Source of the DNA: UBA3537 sp049889395
Lineage (GTDB): Bacteria; Bacteroidota; Bacteroidia; Flavobacteriales; Flavobacteriaceae
NCBI GenBank assembly: GCA_049889395.1
Contig: JBMHDM010000011.1
Coordinates: forward strand, 1 to 64,000
Length of the DNA stretch: 64,000 bases
Direction of reading: 5' to 3'
Part shown: one piece after another, positions 8,350 through 17,060 of the stretch
Numbering within the stretch: the stretch's first letter is position 1
Layout: the number at the start of each line of letters is the position of its first letter
Made by a program: the position numbers and the translations under genes
Notes under the pieces: generated by a model
The model's database searches: none
Told to the model about the DNA's origin: nothing
What the model saw: only the letters and a program-made list of their open reading frames with translations

Positions 8350-10761
8350 ATGAATCAGTTAGTTAGTAAATATTATAAACACTTACTTATTCTTATTGGA
8401 TTTGTACTCTTTTCTTTGATTTATTTTAATCCCGTTTTGAAGGGGGAGCAAATTTTCCAAAGTGATATTGTTCAATATACTGGCATGGCCAAACAGCAAA
8501 TAGATTTTAGAGCGGAATCGGGTACTGAGACGTATTGGACAAATAGCGCTTTTGGTGGAATGCCTACTTACCAGTTGGGCGCCAAATATCCCCATAATTT
8601 CATAAAGGCTATAGATTTATTGATTCGTTTTTTGCCACGTCCTGCGGACTATTTGTTTTTGTATTTGACCGGTTTTTATATCTTATTACTCACTTTTCGA
8701 CAGAAGTACCACACGGCTGTACTAGGTGCACTGGCTTTCGGACTATCAACCTATCTTATCATCATTATTGGAGTAGGGCATAATGCCAAAGCCCATGCAA
8801 TCGCTTACATGCCATTCGTTCTGAGTGGTATTGTGTTAACTTTTCAAAAGCGGTATTTGCTTGGCTTTGTGGTGACCACCATATTTTCTGCCCTAGAAAT
8901 TGTAGCCAATCATTTTCAAATGACCTATTACTTGTTATTTGTGATTTTATTTTTGATTGTGTCATTGCTCATTAATGCCTTTAAAAACAAACAACTAAGT
9001 TCAATTGTTAGACCCTGTATGGTTTTAGCCGCGGCCGCAGTTTTGTCTATTACTATGAACGCAACAAGCATTTTGGCAACCAGAGAATACGCCAAAGAAA
9101 GCACACGGAGTCAAAGCGAGTTAACTATTCAACCAGATGGTTCAGAAAAACTCCCAACCTCAGGGCTAGAAAAGGATTATATCACAGAATATAGTTATGG
9201 CATATTAGAGTCAATCAACTTATTCATTCCCAGATTTATGGGGGGAGGAAATTCTGAAGATGTCGGTAAAGATTCTAATACTTACCAGGCTTACAGAGAT
9301 CTCGGAGCGTCTCCTATTCAAGCTTTGAATGCATCAAAGTCAGCCCCCATGTATTGGGGGGATCAACCCATAGTCGAGGCACCCGCCTATATTGGAGCCA
9401 CGGTTTTGTTCTTGTTTATTTTTTCGTTGTTTTTCTATAAAGGGAATCATAAAAAATGGCTGTTATCCGTGATGGTATTTGCACTCTTATTGTCTTTTGG
9501 AAAAAACCTAATGTGGCTGACTAATTTTTTTATTGAAAATGTTCCTCTATATAATAAATTTCGTGCCGTCAGCTCCATTCAAGTGATATTAGAATTGTGT
9601 GTACCAATATTAGCTATGTTAGGTTTACATCAACTGTTTGATAAAGAATTTTCTAAGGGCCATGCCCTCAAAGCCTTAAAAATGTCAACACTATTGTTGG
9701 CTGGCTTATGTTCAATTGTTCTGATTTTCAAGAGTAGTTTATTTGATTTTGCAAGTATCAGAGATGGTCAGTATCAAAACTATTATGGCGAAAATTTTGT
9801 CAAGGCCCTTCGAATGGATCGAAGCACATTATTAACTTCTGACACATTCAGATCACTGAGTTTTGTTCTCCTTATGGCATTTGGCATTTGGGCTTATATA
9901 AGAGGTAAAGTTTCAAAAAATATCTTAGTTGCTGTCATAGCAGTTTTATTTGTTTTAGATCTAGGAGGTGTCAATCGTCGTTATGTCAATGAAGATAATT
10001 TTACATCAGCCTTAAAGGTCAAAAAGCCTTATTCGGCTACTGAAATTGATAAAGAGATTTTTAAAGATGATAGTGTTTTTAGAGTCTATGATACTACCGA
10101 CAGCAGTACAAAAGCGTCGTATTTCCACAACTCCATAGGTGGATACCATGCCGCAAAGTTGAGACGTTTCAATGAATTGACAGAATTTCACATCAATACA
10201 GGTAACCCCGAGGTTTTCAATATGCTAAACACCAAATATATAATCTATACTAATGATGGTGGTGAATTGCAATACCTTAATAATGAACAAGCCAATGGTA
10301 ACGCTTGGTTTGTAGAAACGCTGAATGCGGTTGCTGATGCCGATGCAGAAATATTAGCTTTGAACGACATAAATACGAAAAAAACTGCCATAATCAATGA
10401 AACCATACTTCAGTCGGCATCTTTTCAGATCGATTCTCTGGCCAGTATTCGTTTGGAGTCCTATGCTCCAAATAAGCTGATTTATAAGTCTAGAAACACT
10501 TTTAATGGTTTTGCAGTTTTTTCAGAAAATTATTACCACAATGGTTGGCTAGCCACCATAGACGGACAAGATGCTGTCATATATAATGTAAATTATGTCT
10601 TAAGAGGACTAGAAATTCCAAAAGGGGAGCACACCATCGTTTTTGAATTTAAGCCCAAAGTGGTACAAACTGGATCTAGAATTGCATTCAGTAGTTCTAT
10701 AATATTCATATTTATTGTAATGGGCATTTCAAGCTTTATTTTCTTCAAAAAACAGTCATGA
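8350..10761 (+). CDS. YfhO family multi-pass membrane protein
   Basis: 803 aa, with about a dozen hydrophobic segments (for example HLLILIGFVLFSLIYF at 11-26) and a soluble C-terminal part before a last membrane helix (SSIIFIFIVMGISSFIFF). It matches the YfhO family of GT-C-like membrane proteins. In Bacillus, YfhO is implicated in lipoteichoic acid glycosylation. The substrate in Bacteroidota is unknown. The start is the ATG at 8350; an earlier in-frame ATG (8308) would overlap DUF4834 and add 14 non-hydrophobic residues. The stop overlaps the next gene's ATG by four bases (ATGA), showing translational coupling with a glycosyltransferase. Confidence 0.85.
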   Translation: MNQLVSKYYKHLLILIGFVLFSLIYFNPVLKGEQIFQSDIVQYTGMAKQQIDFRAESGTETYWTNSAFGGMPTYQLGAKYPHNFIKAIDLLIRFLPRPADYLFLYLTGFYILLLTFRQKYHTAVLGALAFGLSTYLIIIIGVGHNAKAHAIAYMPFVLSGIVLTFQKRYLLGFVVTTIFSALEIVANHFQMTYYLLFVILFLIVSLLINAFKNKQLSSIVRPCMVLAAAAVLSITMNATSILATREYAKESTRSQSELTIQPDGSEKLPTSGLEKDYITEYSYGILESINLFIPRFMGGGNSEDVGKDSNTYQAYRDLGASPIQALNASKSAPMYWGDQPIVEAPAYIGATVLFLFIFSLFFYKGNHKKWLLSVMVFALLLSFGKNLMWLTNFFIENVPLYNKFRAVSSIQVILELCVPILAMLGLHQLFDKEFSKGHALKALKMSTLLLAGLCSIVLIFKSSLFDFASIRDGQYQNYYGENFVKALRMDRSTLLTSDTFRSLSFVLLMAFGIWAYIRGKVSKNILVAVIAVLFVLDLGGVNRRYVNEDNFTSALKVKKPYSATEIDKEIFKDDSVFRVYDTTDSSTKASYFHNSIGGYHAAKLRRFNELTEFHINTGNPEVFNMLNTKYIIYTNDGGELQYLNNEQANGNAWFVETLNAVADADAEILALNDINTKKTAIINETILQSASFQIDSLASIRLESYAPNKLIYKSRNTFNGFAVFSENYYHNGWLATIDGQDAVIYNVNYVLRGLEIPKGEHTIVFEFKPKVVQTGSRIAFSSSIIFIFIVMGISSFIFFKKQS

Positions 10762-12041
10762 AAAAGGTCTTGATTATTACGTATTATTGGCCGCCTGCAG
10801 GCGGACCTGGCGTTCAGCGATGGTTAAAATTTGTCAAATATCTGCCAGATTTTAATATCAACCCTATCGTTTATTGCCCTAAAAACCCATCTTATCCTGT
10901 TCTAGATCAAAGTTTGAAAGTAGATATTGACGATAATTTAACGGTTTTGAAAACAAATATTTGGGAACCGCACCGATGGTTAAAATTAGGGTTTAAAAAT
11001 AAATCCAGTAGATTTTCAAAGGGGCTTATTCCAAACAAAAGTAATCAAAGTCTTTTAGATCGTTTCTTATTATCCATTCGAGGAAATTATTTTGTTCCAG
11101 ACTCCCGTAAGTTTTGGATAAAACCCTCAGTCAAATATTTATCCAATTACCTACTAAAACATCAAATCGATACCATCATTACAACTGGACCACCTCATAG
11201 TTTGCATCTGATTGGTATGAAACTAAAAACTAAACATAATCTCAAATGGATTGCCGATTTTAGAGATCCTTGGACAGCTATTGGTTATCACAGTGCTTTG
11301 AATCTTAGCAAACACACATCAGCCCTTCATAAAAATTTAGAACATCAAGTCCTTAATGCTGCTGATCATATTATCTCAACTTCCAATGCTACCAAACATT
11401 TATTTGAATCTCAAACAACTAGACCTGTTACTACGATAACTAATGGGTTTGACACCCAAAAACCGAAAAACCATTCGCTTGATAAAAGATTTACGCTAAC
11501 CCACATAGGGGCCTTACACCCTGACAGAAATCCAACTTTGCTTTGGGTTGCTCTGTCTCAAATTTTGAATGAAAATCTTGAATTTAAAGCTGACTTTGAA
11601 TTGGTTCTGATAGGGGAAATAAGTCCTGAGGTACGTCAGTCATTGCGCGAGCATGGACTTGAGTCTGCACTAAAATGCGTTGGTACGGTAGCTCACTCGG
11701 AAGCAGTGCGCTTTCAGTTCCAAACACAGGTTCTTTTGCTCATTGAAGCCAATACTGAAGCAGCTTCCTATATTATTCCTGGTAAATTATTTGAATATTT
11801 AAACGCCAATAGACCCATAATGGCCATTGGCCCCGAGACTTCCGATATCTCTGGTATTTTAGAACATACCCAAACGGGAGCCTATTTTGATCATACCAAT
11901 GTCACCGCTTTAAAAACTCATATTCTATCTCTATACAAGGCTTATAAATCCAGCCAACTGATCGTGACTCCCCGAAATATAGAGAAATATTCCAGGTACC
12001 ACTGTACTCAACAATTATCTCAGGTTTTGAATAGTCTTTGA
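10758..12041 (+). CDS. GT4-type glycosyltransferase
   Basis: 427 aa, GT-B fold. The N-terminal donor-independent half opens with KKVLIITYYWPPAGGPGVQRW, typical of polysaccharide glycosyltransferases with a glycine-rich loop. The C-terminal half holds THIGALHPDRNP and a sugar-nucleotide site (ASYIIPGKLFEYL, with the GT4 glutamate, about residues 335-347). The start overlaps YfhO (ATGA), so both proteins probably act on the same envelope glycan. Acceptor and donor cannot be read from the sequence. Ends 24 bases from the convergent uvrA. Confidence 0.85.
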   Translation: MKKVLIITYYWPPAGGPGVQRWLKFVKYLPDFNINPIVYCPKNPSYPVLDQSLKVDIDDNLTVLKTNIWEPHRWLKLGFKNKSSRFSKGLIPNKSNQSLLDRFLLSIRGNYFVPDSRKFWIKPSVKYLSNYLLKHQIDTIITTGPPHSLHLIGMKLKTKHNLKWIADFRDPWTAIGYHSALNLSKHTSALHKNLEHQVLNAADHIISTSNATKHLFESQTTRPVTTITNGFDTQKPKNHSLDKRFTLTHIGALHPDRNPTLLWVALSQILNENLEFKADFELVLIGEISPEVRQSLREHGLESALKCVGTVAHSEAVRFQFQTQVLLLIEANTEAASYIIPGKLFEYLNANRPIMAIGPETSDISGILEHTQTGAYFDHTNVTALKTHILSLYKAYKSSQLIVTPRNIEKYSRYHCTQQLSQVLNSL

Positions 12042-12065
12042 TAAATTGTATTAAATTTTTCAAAA

Positions 12066-14876
12066 CTAACGTGCTACATGGTTTTTTAAATGTAAAGCTG
12101 TATTTGATATTTTGGATTTCATGACCTCTTCAGGTGTTCCAGTAGCTAATAATTGACCGCCATTTTCGCCGCCTTCTGGACCAAGATCAATAATATAGTC
12201 CGCAGATTTAATTAGCTCTAGGTTGTGTTCTATCACAATGATGGAGTGCCCTCTATCTATCAAGGCATTGAAAGAATCTAGAAGTTTCTTAATATCATGG
12301 AAATGAAGTCCAGTGGTGGGTTCATCGAAAATAAACAGTCCAGTTTCAGCACTTTGGCCTTTTCCTAAAAAAGAGGCCAACTTGATCCTTTGCGCCTCAC
12401 CACCAGAAAGGGTAGAGGAGCTTTGTCCTAGCGTGACGTAGCCCAAACCAACATCCTGAAGTGGTTGAAGTTTTTTTACAATTTTTGAGCAATTATGTGT
12501 CTTAAAAAAGGATAAGGCATCATCAATTGTCATATTCAAAATATCATCAATGGAATGATTTTCGAATTTGATGTCTAGAATATCGTCTTTAAATCGTTTT
12601 CCCTTACAACTATCACATTTAAGTTTGACATCAGCCATAAATTGCATTTCTATGGTTACGCTTCCTTCTCCCTTACAAGACGGGCATCGACCGCCATCGA
12701 CATTGAAGGAAAAATGTTTGGGTTGATAATTTCGAACAACACTTAATTTTTGTTTGGCAAATAATGTTCTGATATCGTCATAAGCTTTAACATAAGTAAC
12801 AGGGTTTGATCTGGAGGACCGTCCAATTGGATTCTGGTCAATAAATTCTAAAAACTTAATATTCGGAAAATGTCCAGACAAATTAGAGAACTCTCCTGGT
12901 TTATCACCATAGCCTATTAATTTTTTATGCAGGGCAGGGTACAAAATATTTTTGACAAGGGTACTTTTTCCACTCCCAGATACCCCGGTAACAAGAGTTA
13001 GACTATTCAACGGGAATTCGACGTCAATATTTTTTAAATTATTAGCCCTGGCCCCCTCAATTTTTATATTATACTTGGAGTTACGGCGTTGTATTGGAAC
13101 TTCAATTTTAAGTGTTCCGTTTAAATATTTTGAAGTTAGAGTATCTTGCTTTAGTAAATTCTTAAAAGATCCTTCAGCAACGACTTCTCCGCCAAGACTT
13201 CCAGCCTCTGGGCCAATGTCGATCACATGATCTGCAGCTCCCATTATGGCCTCATCGTGTTCTACCACAATAACAGTGTTACCTAGATCTCTTAATGATT
13301 TTAGTACCGATATCAATCGTTCTGTATCTTTGGGATGTAAGCCAATGCTTGGTTCGTCCAGAATGTACATCGATCCTACTAAACTGCTCCCTAGTGAGGT
13401 CGCTAGATTGATGCGTTGACTTTCCCCACCTGAAAGCGTGTTAGATTTACGGTTTAGTGTTAAATAATCCAATCCAACATCTTTCAGGAATTTCAATCTG
13501 TTATTTATTTCTACGATCAGTCGTTTGGCAATTTCAAAGTCAGAATCACTAAGTTTCAAATCCATAAAAAAACCTTTCAACTTCCGAATGGGCATATCTA
13601 CTAAATCTGTAATCGATTTATTTTGGATTTTGACAAATTGGGCCTCTGTTCTCAATCTTTTACCATGACATTGACTGCATTTTGTTTTACCCCGATAGCG
13701 TGATAACATAACTCGATTTTGAACTTTATACGATTTGGATTCCAATTCCTCAAAAAAGGAATCAAGTCCTTCAAAATATTGATTTCCAGTCCATAGAAGC
13801 TTCTTTTGTTTTGGGGTAAGCTGAAAATAGGGTTTGTGAATAGGAAAATCAAATTTATGACCGTTATTAACCAATAAATCTCTAAAATAGGACATGCTTT
13901 CGCCTCTCCACGGGAAAATTGCATTTTCATATATTGATAGCGTGGTGTTTGGTATAACTAATGTTTTGTCAATACCAATAACATCGCCGTAACCTTCACA
14001 TTTTGGGCAAGCACCGTAGGGATTATTAAAACTGAAAAAATGGGTGTTTGGTTCAAAAAACTTTTGACCGTCTAGCTTAAAATTATTACTAAAGGCTTTG
14101 ACTACCGAACCATCCATCGACTGAATATTACATTGTCCTTTTCCCTCGTAAAAGGCCATTTCAATAGCATCGGCCAAGCGGTTGTAGAAATCCTCCTCAT
14201 GTCGAACAATGATTCGGTCGACGACAAGTTTTAGGTTTACACTTTTAATATTTTGTGCCGTTGCCTCATCAATTCTTATAACTTGATCTTTCCAAAAAAC
14301 CCTTGCATAACCTTGGTTTTGGAGTGCTTTGAGCTTATCTTGAATTGTGCGACCTTCTTCCAAAACAATGGGCGCTAATAATAGCATTTTTTGTCCCGCA
14401 TCCAATGTTTTGATAAAATCTACAACATCTGAAGTTGAATCTTTTTTTACAATATTTCCAGATACAGGGGAGTATGTTTTTCCAATTCTGGCATAAAGTA
14501 ATTTAAGATAATCATAAATTTCAGTTGTTGTCCCAACAGTAGATCTTGGATTGGTTGAATTGACTTTTTGTTCAATAGCCACAGCAGGGGCAATGCCTTT
14601 TATAAATTCTACTTGTGGTTTTTGTAAACGCCCTAAAAATTGTCTGGCATAACTCGATAAACTTTCCACATACCGCCGTTGTCCCTCTGCATATAACGTA
14701 TCAAATGCCAAACTGGATTTTCCTGATCCTGATAATCCAGTGATGACTACTAGTTGGTTTCTGGGAATGGCAACATCAATATTTTTGAGGTTGTGCAATT
14801 GAGCTCCTTTAATTAGGATAAATTCTTTTGGATTTAATTTCGAAAATTGGTCCGGCATTGACTTAAAATAGGCCAT
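12066..14876 (-). CDS. uvrA: Excinuclease ABC subunit A
   Basis: DNA-damage recognition ATPase of nucleotide excision repair. It has two ABC modules with Walker A loops GLSGSGKSS (near residue 47) and GVSGSGKST (near 630), signature motifs LSGGESQR and LSGGEAQR, and Walker B motifs (YILDEPS, FIFDEPT). Two zinc-binding modules are visible: CPKC...CSQC and CPSC...CDSC. Length 936 aa is usual. The start at 14876 gives a six-residue extension before MPDQ; the ATG six codons in (14858) is an alternative. No clear promoter box or SOS operator was seen upstream. Confidence 0.96.
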   Translation of the reverse strand: MAYFKSMPDQFSKLNPKEFILIKGAQLHNLKNIDVAIPRNQLVVITGLSGSGKSSLAFDTLYAEGQRRYVESLSSYARQFLGRLQKPQVEFIKGIAPAVAIEQKVNSTNPRSTVGTTTEIYDYLKLLYARIGKTYSPVSGNIVKKDSTSDVVDFIKTLDAGQKMLLLAPIVLEEGRTIQDKLKALQNQGYARVFWKDQVIRIDEATAQNIKSVNLKLVVDRIIVRHEEDFYNRLADAIEMAFYEGKGQCNIQSMDGSVVKAFSNNFKLDGQKFFEPNTHFFSFNNPYGACPKCEGYGDVIGIDKTLVIPNTTLSIYENAIFPWRGESMSYFRDLLVNNGHKFDFPIHKPYFQLTPKQKKLLWTGNQYFEGLDSFFEELESKSYKVQNRVMLSRYRGKTKCSQCHGKRLRTEAQFVKIQNKSITDLVDMPIRKLKGFFMDLKLSDSDFEIAKRLIVEINNRLKFLKDVGLDYLTLNRKSNTLSGGESQRINLATSLGSSLVGSMYILDEPSIGLHPKDTERLISVLKSLRDLGNTVIVVEHDEAIMGAADHVIDIGPEAGSLGGEVVAEGSFKNLLKQDTLTSKYLNGTLKIEVPIQRRNSKYNIKIEGARANNLKNIDVEFPLNSLTLVTGVSGSGKSTLVKNILYPALHKKLIGYGDKPGEFSNLSGHFPNIKFLEFIDQNPIGRSSRSNPVTYVKAYDDIRTLFAKQKLSVVRNYQPKHFSFNVDGGRCPSCKGEGSVTIEMQFMADVKLKCDSCKGKRFKDDILDIKFENHSIDDILNMTIDDALSFFKTHNCSKIVKKLQPLQDVGLGYVTLGQSSSTLSGGEAQRIKLASFLGKGQSAETGLFIFDEPTTGLHFHDIKKLLDSFNALIDRGHSIIVIEHNLELIKSADYIIDLGPEGGENGGQLLATGTPEEVMKSKISNTALHLKNHVAR

Positions 14877-14982
14877 AAATATACTATTATTGTAGCGTCC
14901 AAAAAAGGGTATTAACTTCTTATTAAGATTAAAAAACGTGTAAAAAAATTGGAATTTTAAATTCTATGTCACTATATTTGGT

Positions 14983-14990
14983 GTAACTAA
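14983..14990 (+). promoter_or_regulatory. -7 promoter box for the ECF sigma operon
   Basis: TATATTTG, a full TAnnTTTG match. Predicted start near 14997, which leaves a leader of about 72 bases, far longer than other leaders in the window. Confidence 0.6.
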
Positions 14991-15006
14991 AACACACTGC
15001 CTATAG

Positions 15007-15071
15007 CATAACATTACTATAAATAAAGTTTTAACCTGGCACCTAGTGCCAACAAAAACAGTAATGTTATG
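15007..15071 (+). promoter_or_regulatory. Structured leader that hides the ECF sigma start codon
   Basis: Bases 15007-15018 (CATAACATTACT) pair perfectly with 15060-15071 (AGTAATGTTATG), a 12-bp uninterrupted helix. The last three bases of the right arm are the start codon of the sigma gene, so all of the AUG is base-paired. Inside the loop a second hairpin pairs 15037-15042 (TGGCAC) with 15046-15051 (GTGCCA) around CTA. The whole predicted leader is thus one nested structure. A two-codon frame ATG-TTA-TGA at 15064-15072 overlaps the start codon. Seen directly; a switch function (thermometer, protein or ligand) is inference, and a DNA operator is an alternative. Confidence 0.7.
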
Positions 15072-15653
15072 ACATATCCCTTATCAAACGATGCCCAGTT
15101 AGTTCAAAGCTATGTTGACGGCAATGAATCTGCAATTTCAACCTTAATCAACAAGTATCAGCAACGCCTCTATGGTTTTATTTTTTCAAAAGTTCAAGAC
15201 CGGGATGCTACTGAAGATATTTTCCAAGACACTTTCATTAAAGTCATTCACACCCTAAAACGCGGCAATTACAACGAACAAGGTAAATTTCTACCCTGGG
15301 TGATGCGTATAGCGCATAACTTAATCATCGATTATTTTAGAAAAAATAATCGAATGCCCAAATTTAATAATCGAGGCGATTTTGATATTTTTTCAGTACT
15401 CTCAGACGATGCTGCTAATGTTGAGTCTAAAATTGTCAAGGGCCAAATTGTAAATCATTTGAGAATTCTGCTCGAGGAATTACCAACAGAACAACGATCC
15501 GTTATTAAAATGCGACTGTATCAAGATATGAGCTTTAAAGAAATTTCTGAACAAACAGGTGTGAGTATCAACACCGCTTTGGGTCGAATGCGATATGGAT
15601 TAATTAATCTTCGTAAAATGATTGACAAACACAATATTTCATTGATAAACTAG
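15069..15653 (+). CDS. ECF-type RNA polymerase sigma factor
   Basis: 194 aa. Region 2 spans about residues 25-95, with the core-binding DIFQDTFIKV and the -10 recognition segment WVMRIAHNLIIDYFR. Region 4 spans about 130-185, with the helix-turn-helix MSFKEISEQTGVSINTALGRMRYG. No anti-sigma gene adjoins it. Instead a 47-aa protein gene follows after 65 bases, then a terminator, so this is a two-gene unit. The start codon lies within a 12-bp leader helix, which suggests control of its translation. Start chosen at the only ATG consistent with the conserved N-terminus. Target promoters unknown. Confidence 0.93.
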   Translation: MTYPLSNDAQLVQSYVDGNESAISTLINKYQQRLYGFIFSKVQDRDATEDIFQDTFIKVIHTLKRGNYNEQGKFLPWVMRIAHNLIIDYFRKNNRMPKFNNRGDFDIFSVLSDDAANVESKIVKGQIVNHLRILLEELPTEQRSVIKMRLYQDMSFKEISEQTGVSINTALGRMRYGLINLRKMIDKHNISLIN

Positions 15654-15718
15654 AGGATCAGACAATAAATTTTAAACTTTAGCGTTAGCCAAATAAACAA
15701 CTTCTAAATATTTTGCTA

Positions 15719-15862
15719 ATGGCACAACTTTACACTGAAAACCCCTCAAACTACGAACAATTAATTCCACGACAAGAAACCATTCAATTTTTACTGGATT
15801 ATTCAAAAGCCCTTTATGTGGTAACTTTCAGAGGAAATTCCTTTGATTGTATTTTAAACTAA
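15719..15862 (+). CDS. Small 47-aa protein downstream of ECF sigma
   Basis: ATG at 15719, TAA at 15860-15862. The protein opens MAQLYTENPSNYEQL, continues with PRQETIQFLLDYSKALYVV and ends FDCILN. The middle is an amphipathic helix-like segment; there is no signal or membrane helix. From memory, similar very short proteins recur after this sigma factor in flavobacteria, but I could not verify this. A terminator begins 16 bases after its stop, and it lies 65 bases after the sigma gene, so the two share a transcript. A partner or regulator of the sigma factor is a reasonable guess, not shown. Confidence 0.68.
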   Translation: MAQLYTENPSNYEQLIPRQETIQFLLDYSKALYVVTFRGNSFDCILN

Positions 15863-15878
15863 ACTTTGATTCACTATA

Positions 15879-15921
15879 CCTTGGACAACACACTTGATAG
15901 TCGTTGTTCAAGGTTTTTTTT
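15879..15921 (+). terminator. Rho-independent terminator of the sigma operon
   Basis: CCTTGGACAAC (15879-15889) pairs with GTTGTTCAAGG (15903-15913), with one G-U pair, followed by eight T. The stem overlaps the last codon and stop of the convergent nth gene. Confidence 0.85.
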
Positions 15922-16567
15922 GATTCAAATGCGTTTTGATTACAGATTTTCGACCTATAGTTTTGGTGATGATATCGTTGTTTAGATCCCATCCACGAGC
16001 TGGTGAGTACTCCCGACCATACCAAATGATCTGCAGATGAAGATCGTTCCAACATTCTTTTGGGAATAAACGTTTGGCGTCTTTTTCGGTCTGCGTTACA
16101 CTTTTTCCGTTTGATAAATTCCAACGATACATTAGCCGATGAATATGCGTATCTACAGGAAAAGCTGGAACCCCAAAGGCTTGAGACATGACTACACTAG
16201 CGGTTTTGTGTCCAACAGCAGGTAGGGCTTCCAAAGCCTCAAAACTTTGTGGCACCTCACCATTATATTTGTCAATTAAAATTTGTGATAAACCATAAAT
16301 CCCTTTACTCTTCATTGGGGAGAGTCCACAGGGCCTAATGATGACTTTTATATCTTCTACAGTCATTTTAACCATATCATAGGGATTGTCAGCTTTGGCA
16401 AACAATAGAGGCGTTATTTGATTGACACGAACATCGGTACATTGCGCTGATAATAATACGGCGATTAATAAAGTATAGGGATCTTTGTGATCCAAAGGTA
16501 CTGGTATACTAGGATACAGATTATTTAAGGTTTTTATAACAAAATTTACCTTTTCTTTTTTAGTCAT
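15908..16567 (-). CDS. nth: Endonuclease III, variant without iron-sulfur cluster motif
   Basis: DNA glycosylase/AP lyase for oxidised pyrimidines in base excision repair. The helix-hairpin-helix LPAVGHKTA with catalytic K121 and the aspartate D139 (FPVDTH) are present. The C-terminal CX6CX2CX5C motif that holds the [4Fe-4S] cluster in E. coli Nth is missing: after residue 160 only C172 occurs, and the tail instead reads WYGREYSPARGWDL. Length 219 aa is near normal. Its stop falls inside the terminator stem of the convergent operon. A -7 box at 16594..16587 gives a leader of about 13 bases and faces the bcp promoter. Confidence 0.92.
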   Translation of the reverse strand: MTKKEKVNFVIKTLNNLYPSIPVPLDHKDPYTLLIAVLLSAQCTDVRVNQITPLLFAKADNPYDMVKMTVEDIKVIIRPCGLSPMKSKGIYGLSQILIDKYNGEVPQSFEALEALPAVGHKTASVVMSQAFGVPAFPVDTHIHRLMYRWNLSNGKSVTQTEKDAKRLFPKECWNDLHLQIIWYGREYSPARGWDLNNDIITKTIGRKSVIKTHLNQKKP

Positions 16568-16572
16568 TAAAT

Positions 16573-16580
16573 TATATTTG
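16573..16580 (+). promoter_or_regulatory. -7 promoter box for bcp
   Basis: TATATTTG. Predicted start near 16587, 14 bases before the ATG. It forms the left arm of an 8-bp inverted repeat with the nth box. Confidence 0.62.
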
Positions 16581-16586
16581 TAGTAT

Positions 16587-16594
16587 CAAATATA
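16587..16594 (-). promoter_or_regulatory. -7 promoter box for nth
   Basis: The minus strand reads TATATTTG. Predicted start near 16580, inside the bcp -7 box, so the two promoters point into each other with a 6-base spacer. Confidence 0.62.
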
Positions 16595-16600
16595 CTAATT

Positions 16601-17053
16601 ATGACTTCATTACAAACTGGCGATAAGGCGCCTAATTTCAATAGTGTTAATCAAGACGAAAAAGCAATTAGTCTTTCTGATTTTAAAGGAAAAAAACTGG
16701 TCTTATTTTTTTATCCAAAAGCTAGCACGCCTGGTTGTACCCTTGAAGCCTGTAATTTAAGTGACAATTACAGCCGTTTTGAAGCCGCAGGTTATGCCAT
16801 ACTCGGTGTTAGTGCTGATAGTCCTAAGCGTCAGCTTAACTTTAAAAACAAATATGAGTTTCCTTATGATTTGTTAGCCGACGAAGATAAAACTGTTATA
16901 AAGGCCTATGGTGTTTGGGGGCCTAAAAAATTTATGGGGCGAGAGTATGAGGGTATTCACCGTATAACGTTTGTCATTGATGAAACAGGAATAATTGAAG
17001 ATATCATTACAAAGGTCAAGACCAAAGAACACACCGCTCAAATTCTTAAGTGA
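16601..17053 (+). CDS. bcp: Thioredoxin-dependent thiol peroxidase (Bcp/PrxQ)
   Basis: Peroxiredoxin reducing hydrogen peroxide and organic peroxides with electrons from thioredoxin. The active-site block PKASTPGCTLEAC carries the peroxidatic C46 and, five residues on, the resolving C51 of the PrxQ class. The 150-aa length and the DFKGKKLVLFFYP opening are standard. Cytosolic. Divergent from nth (DNA oxidation repair); the two share an overlapping promoter region, which fits a common oxidative-damage role. Convergent with the next gene, 7 bases apart. Confidence 0.95.
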   Translation: MTSLQTGDKAPNFNSVNQDEKAISLSDFKGKKLVLFFYPKASTPGCTLEACNLSDNYSRFEAAGYAILGVSADSPKRQLNFKNKYEFPYDLLADEDKTVIKAYGVWGPKKFMGREYEGIHRITFVIDETGIIEDIITKVKTKEHTAQILK

Positions 17054-17060
17054 AATTAAA

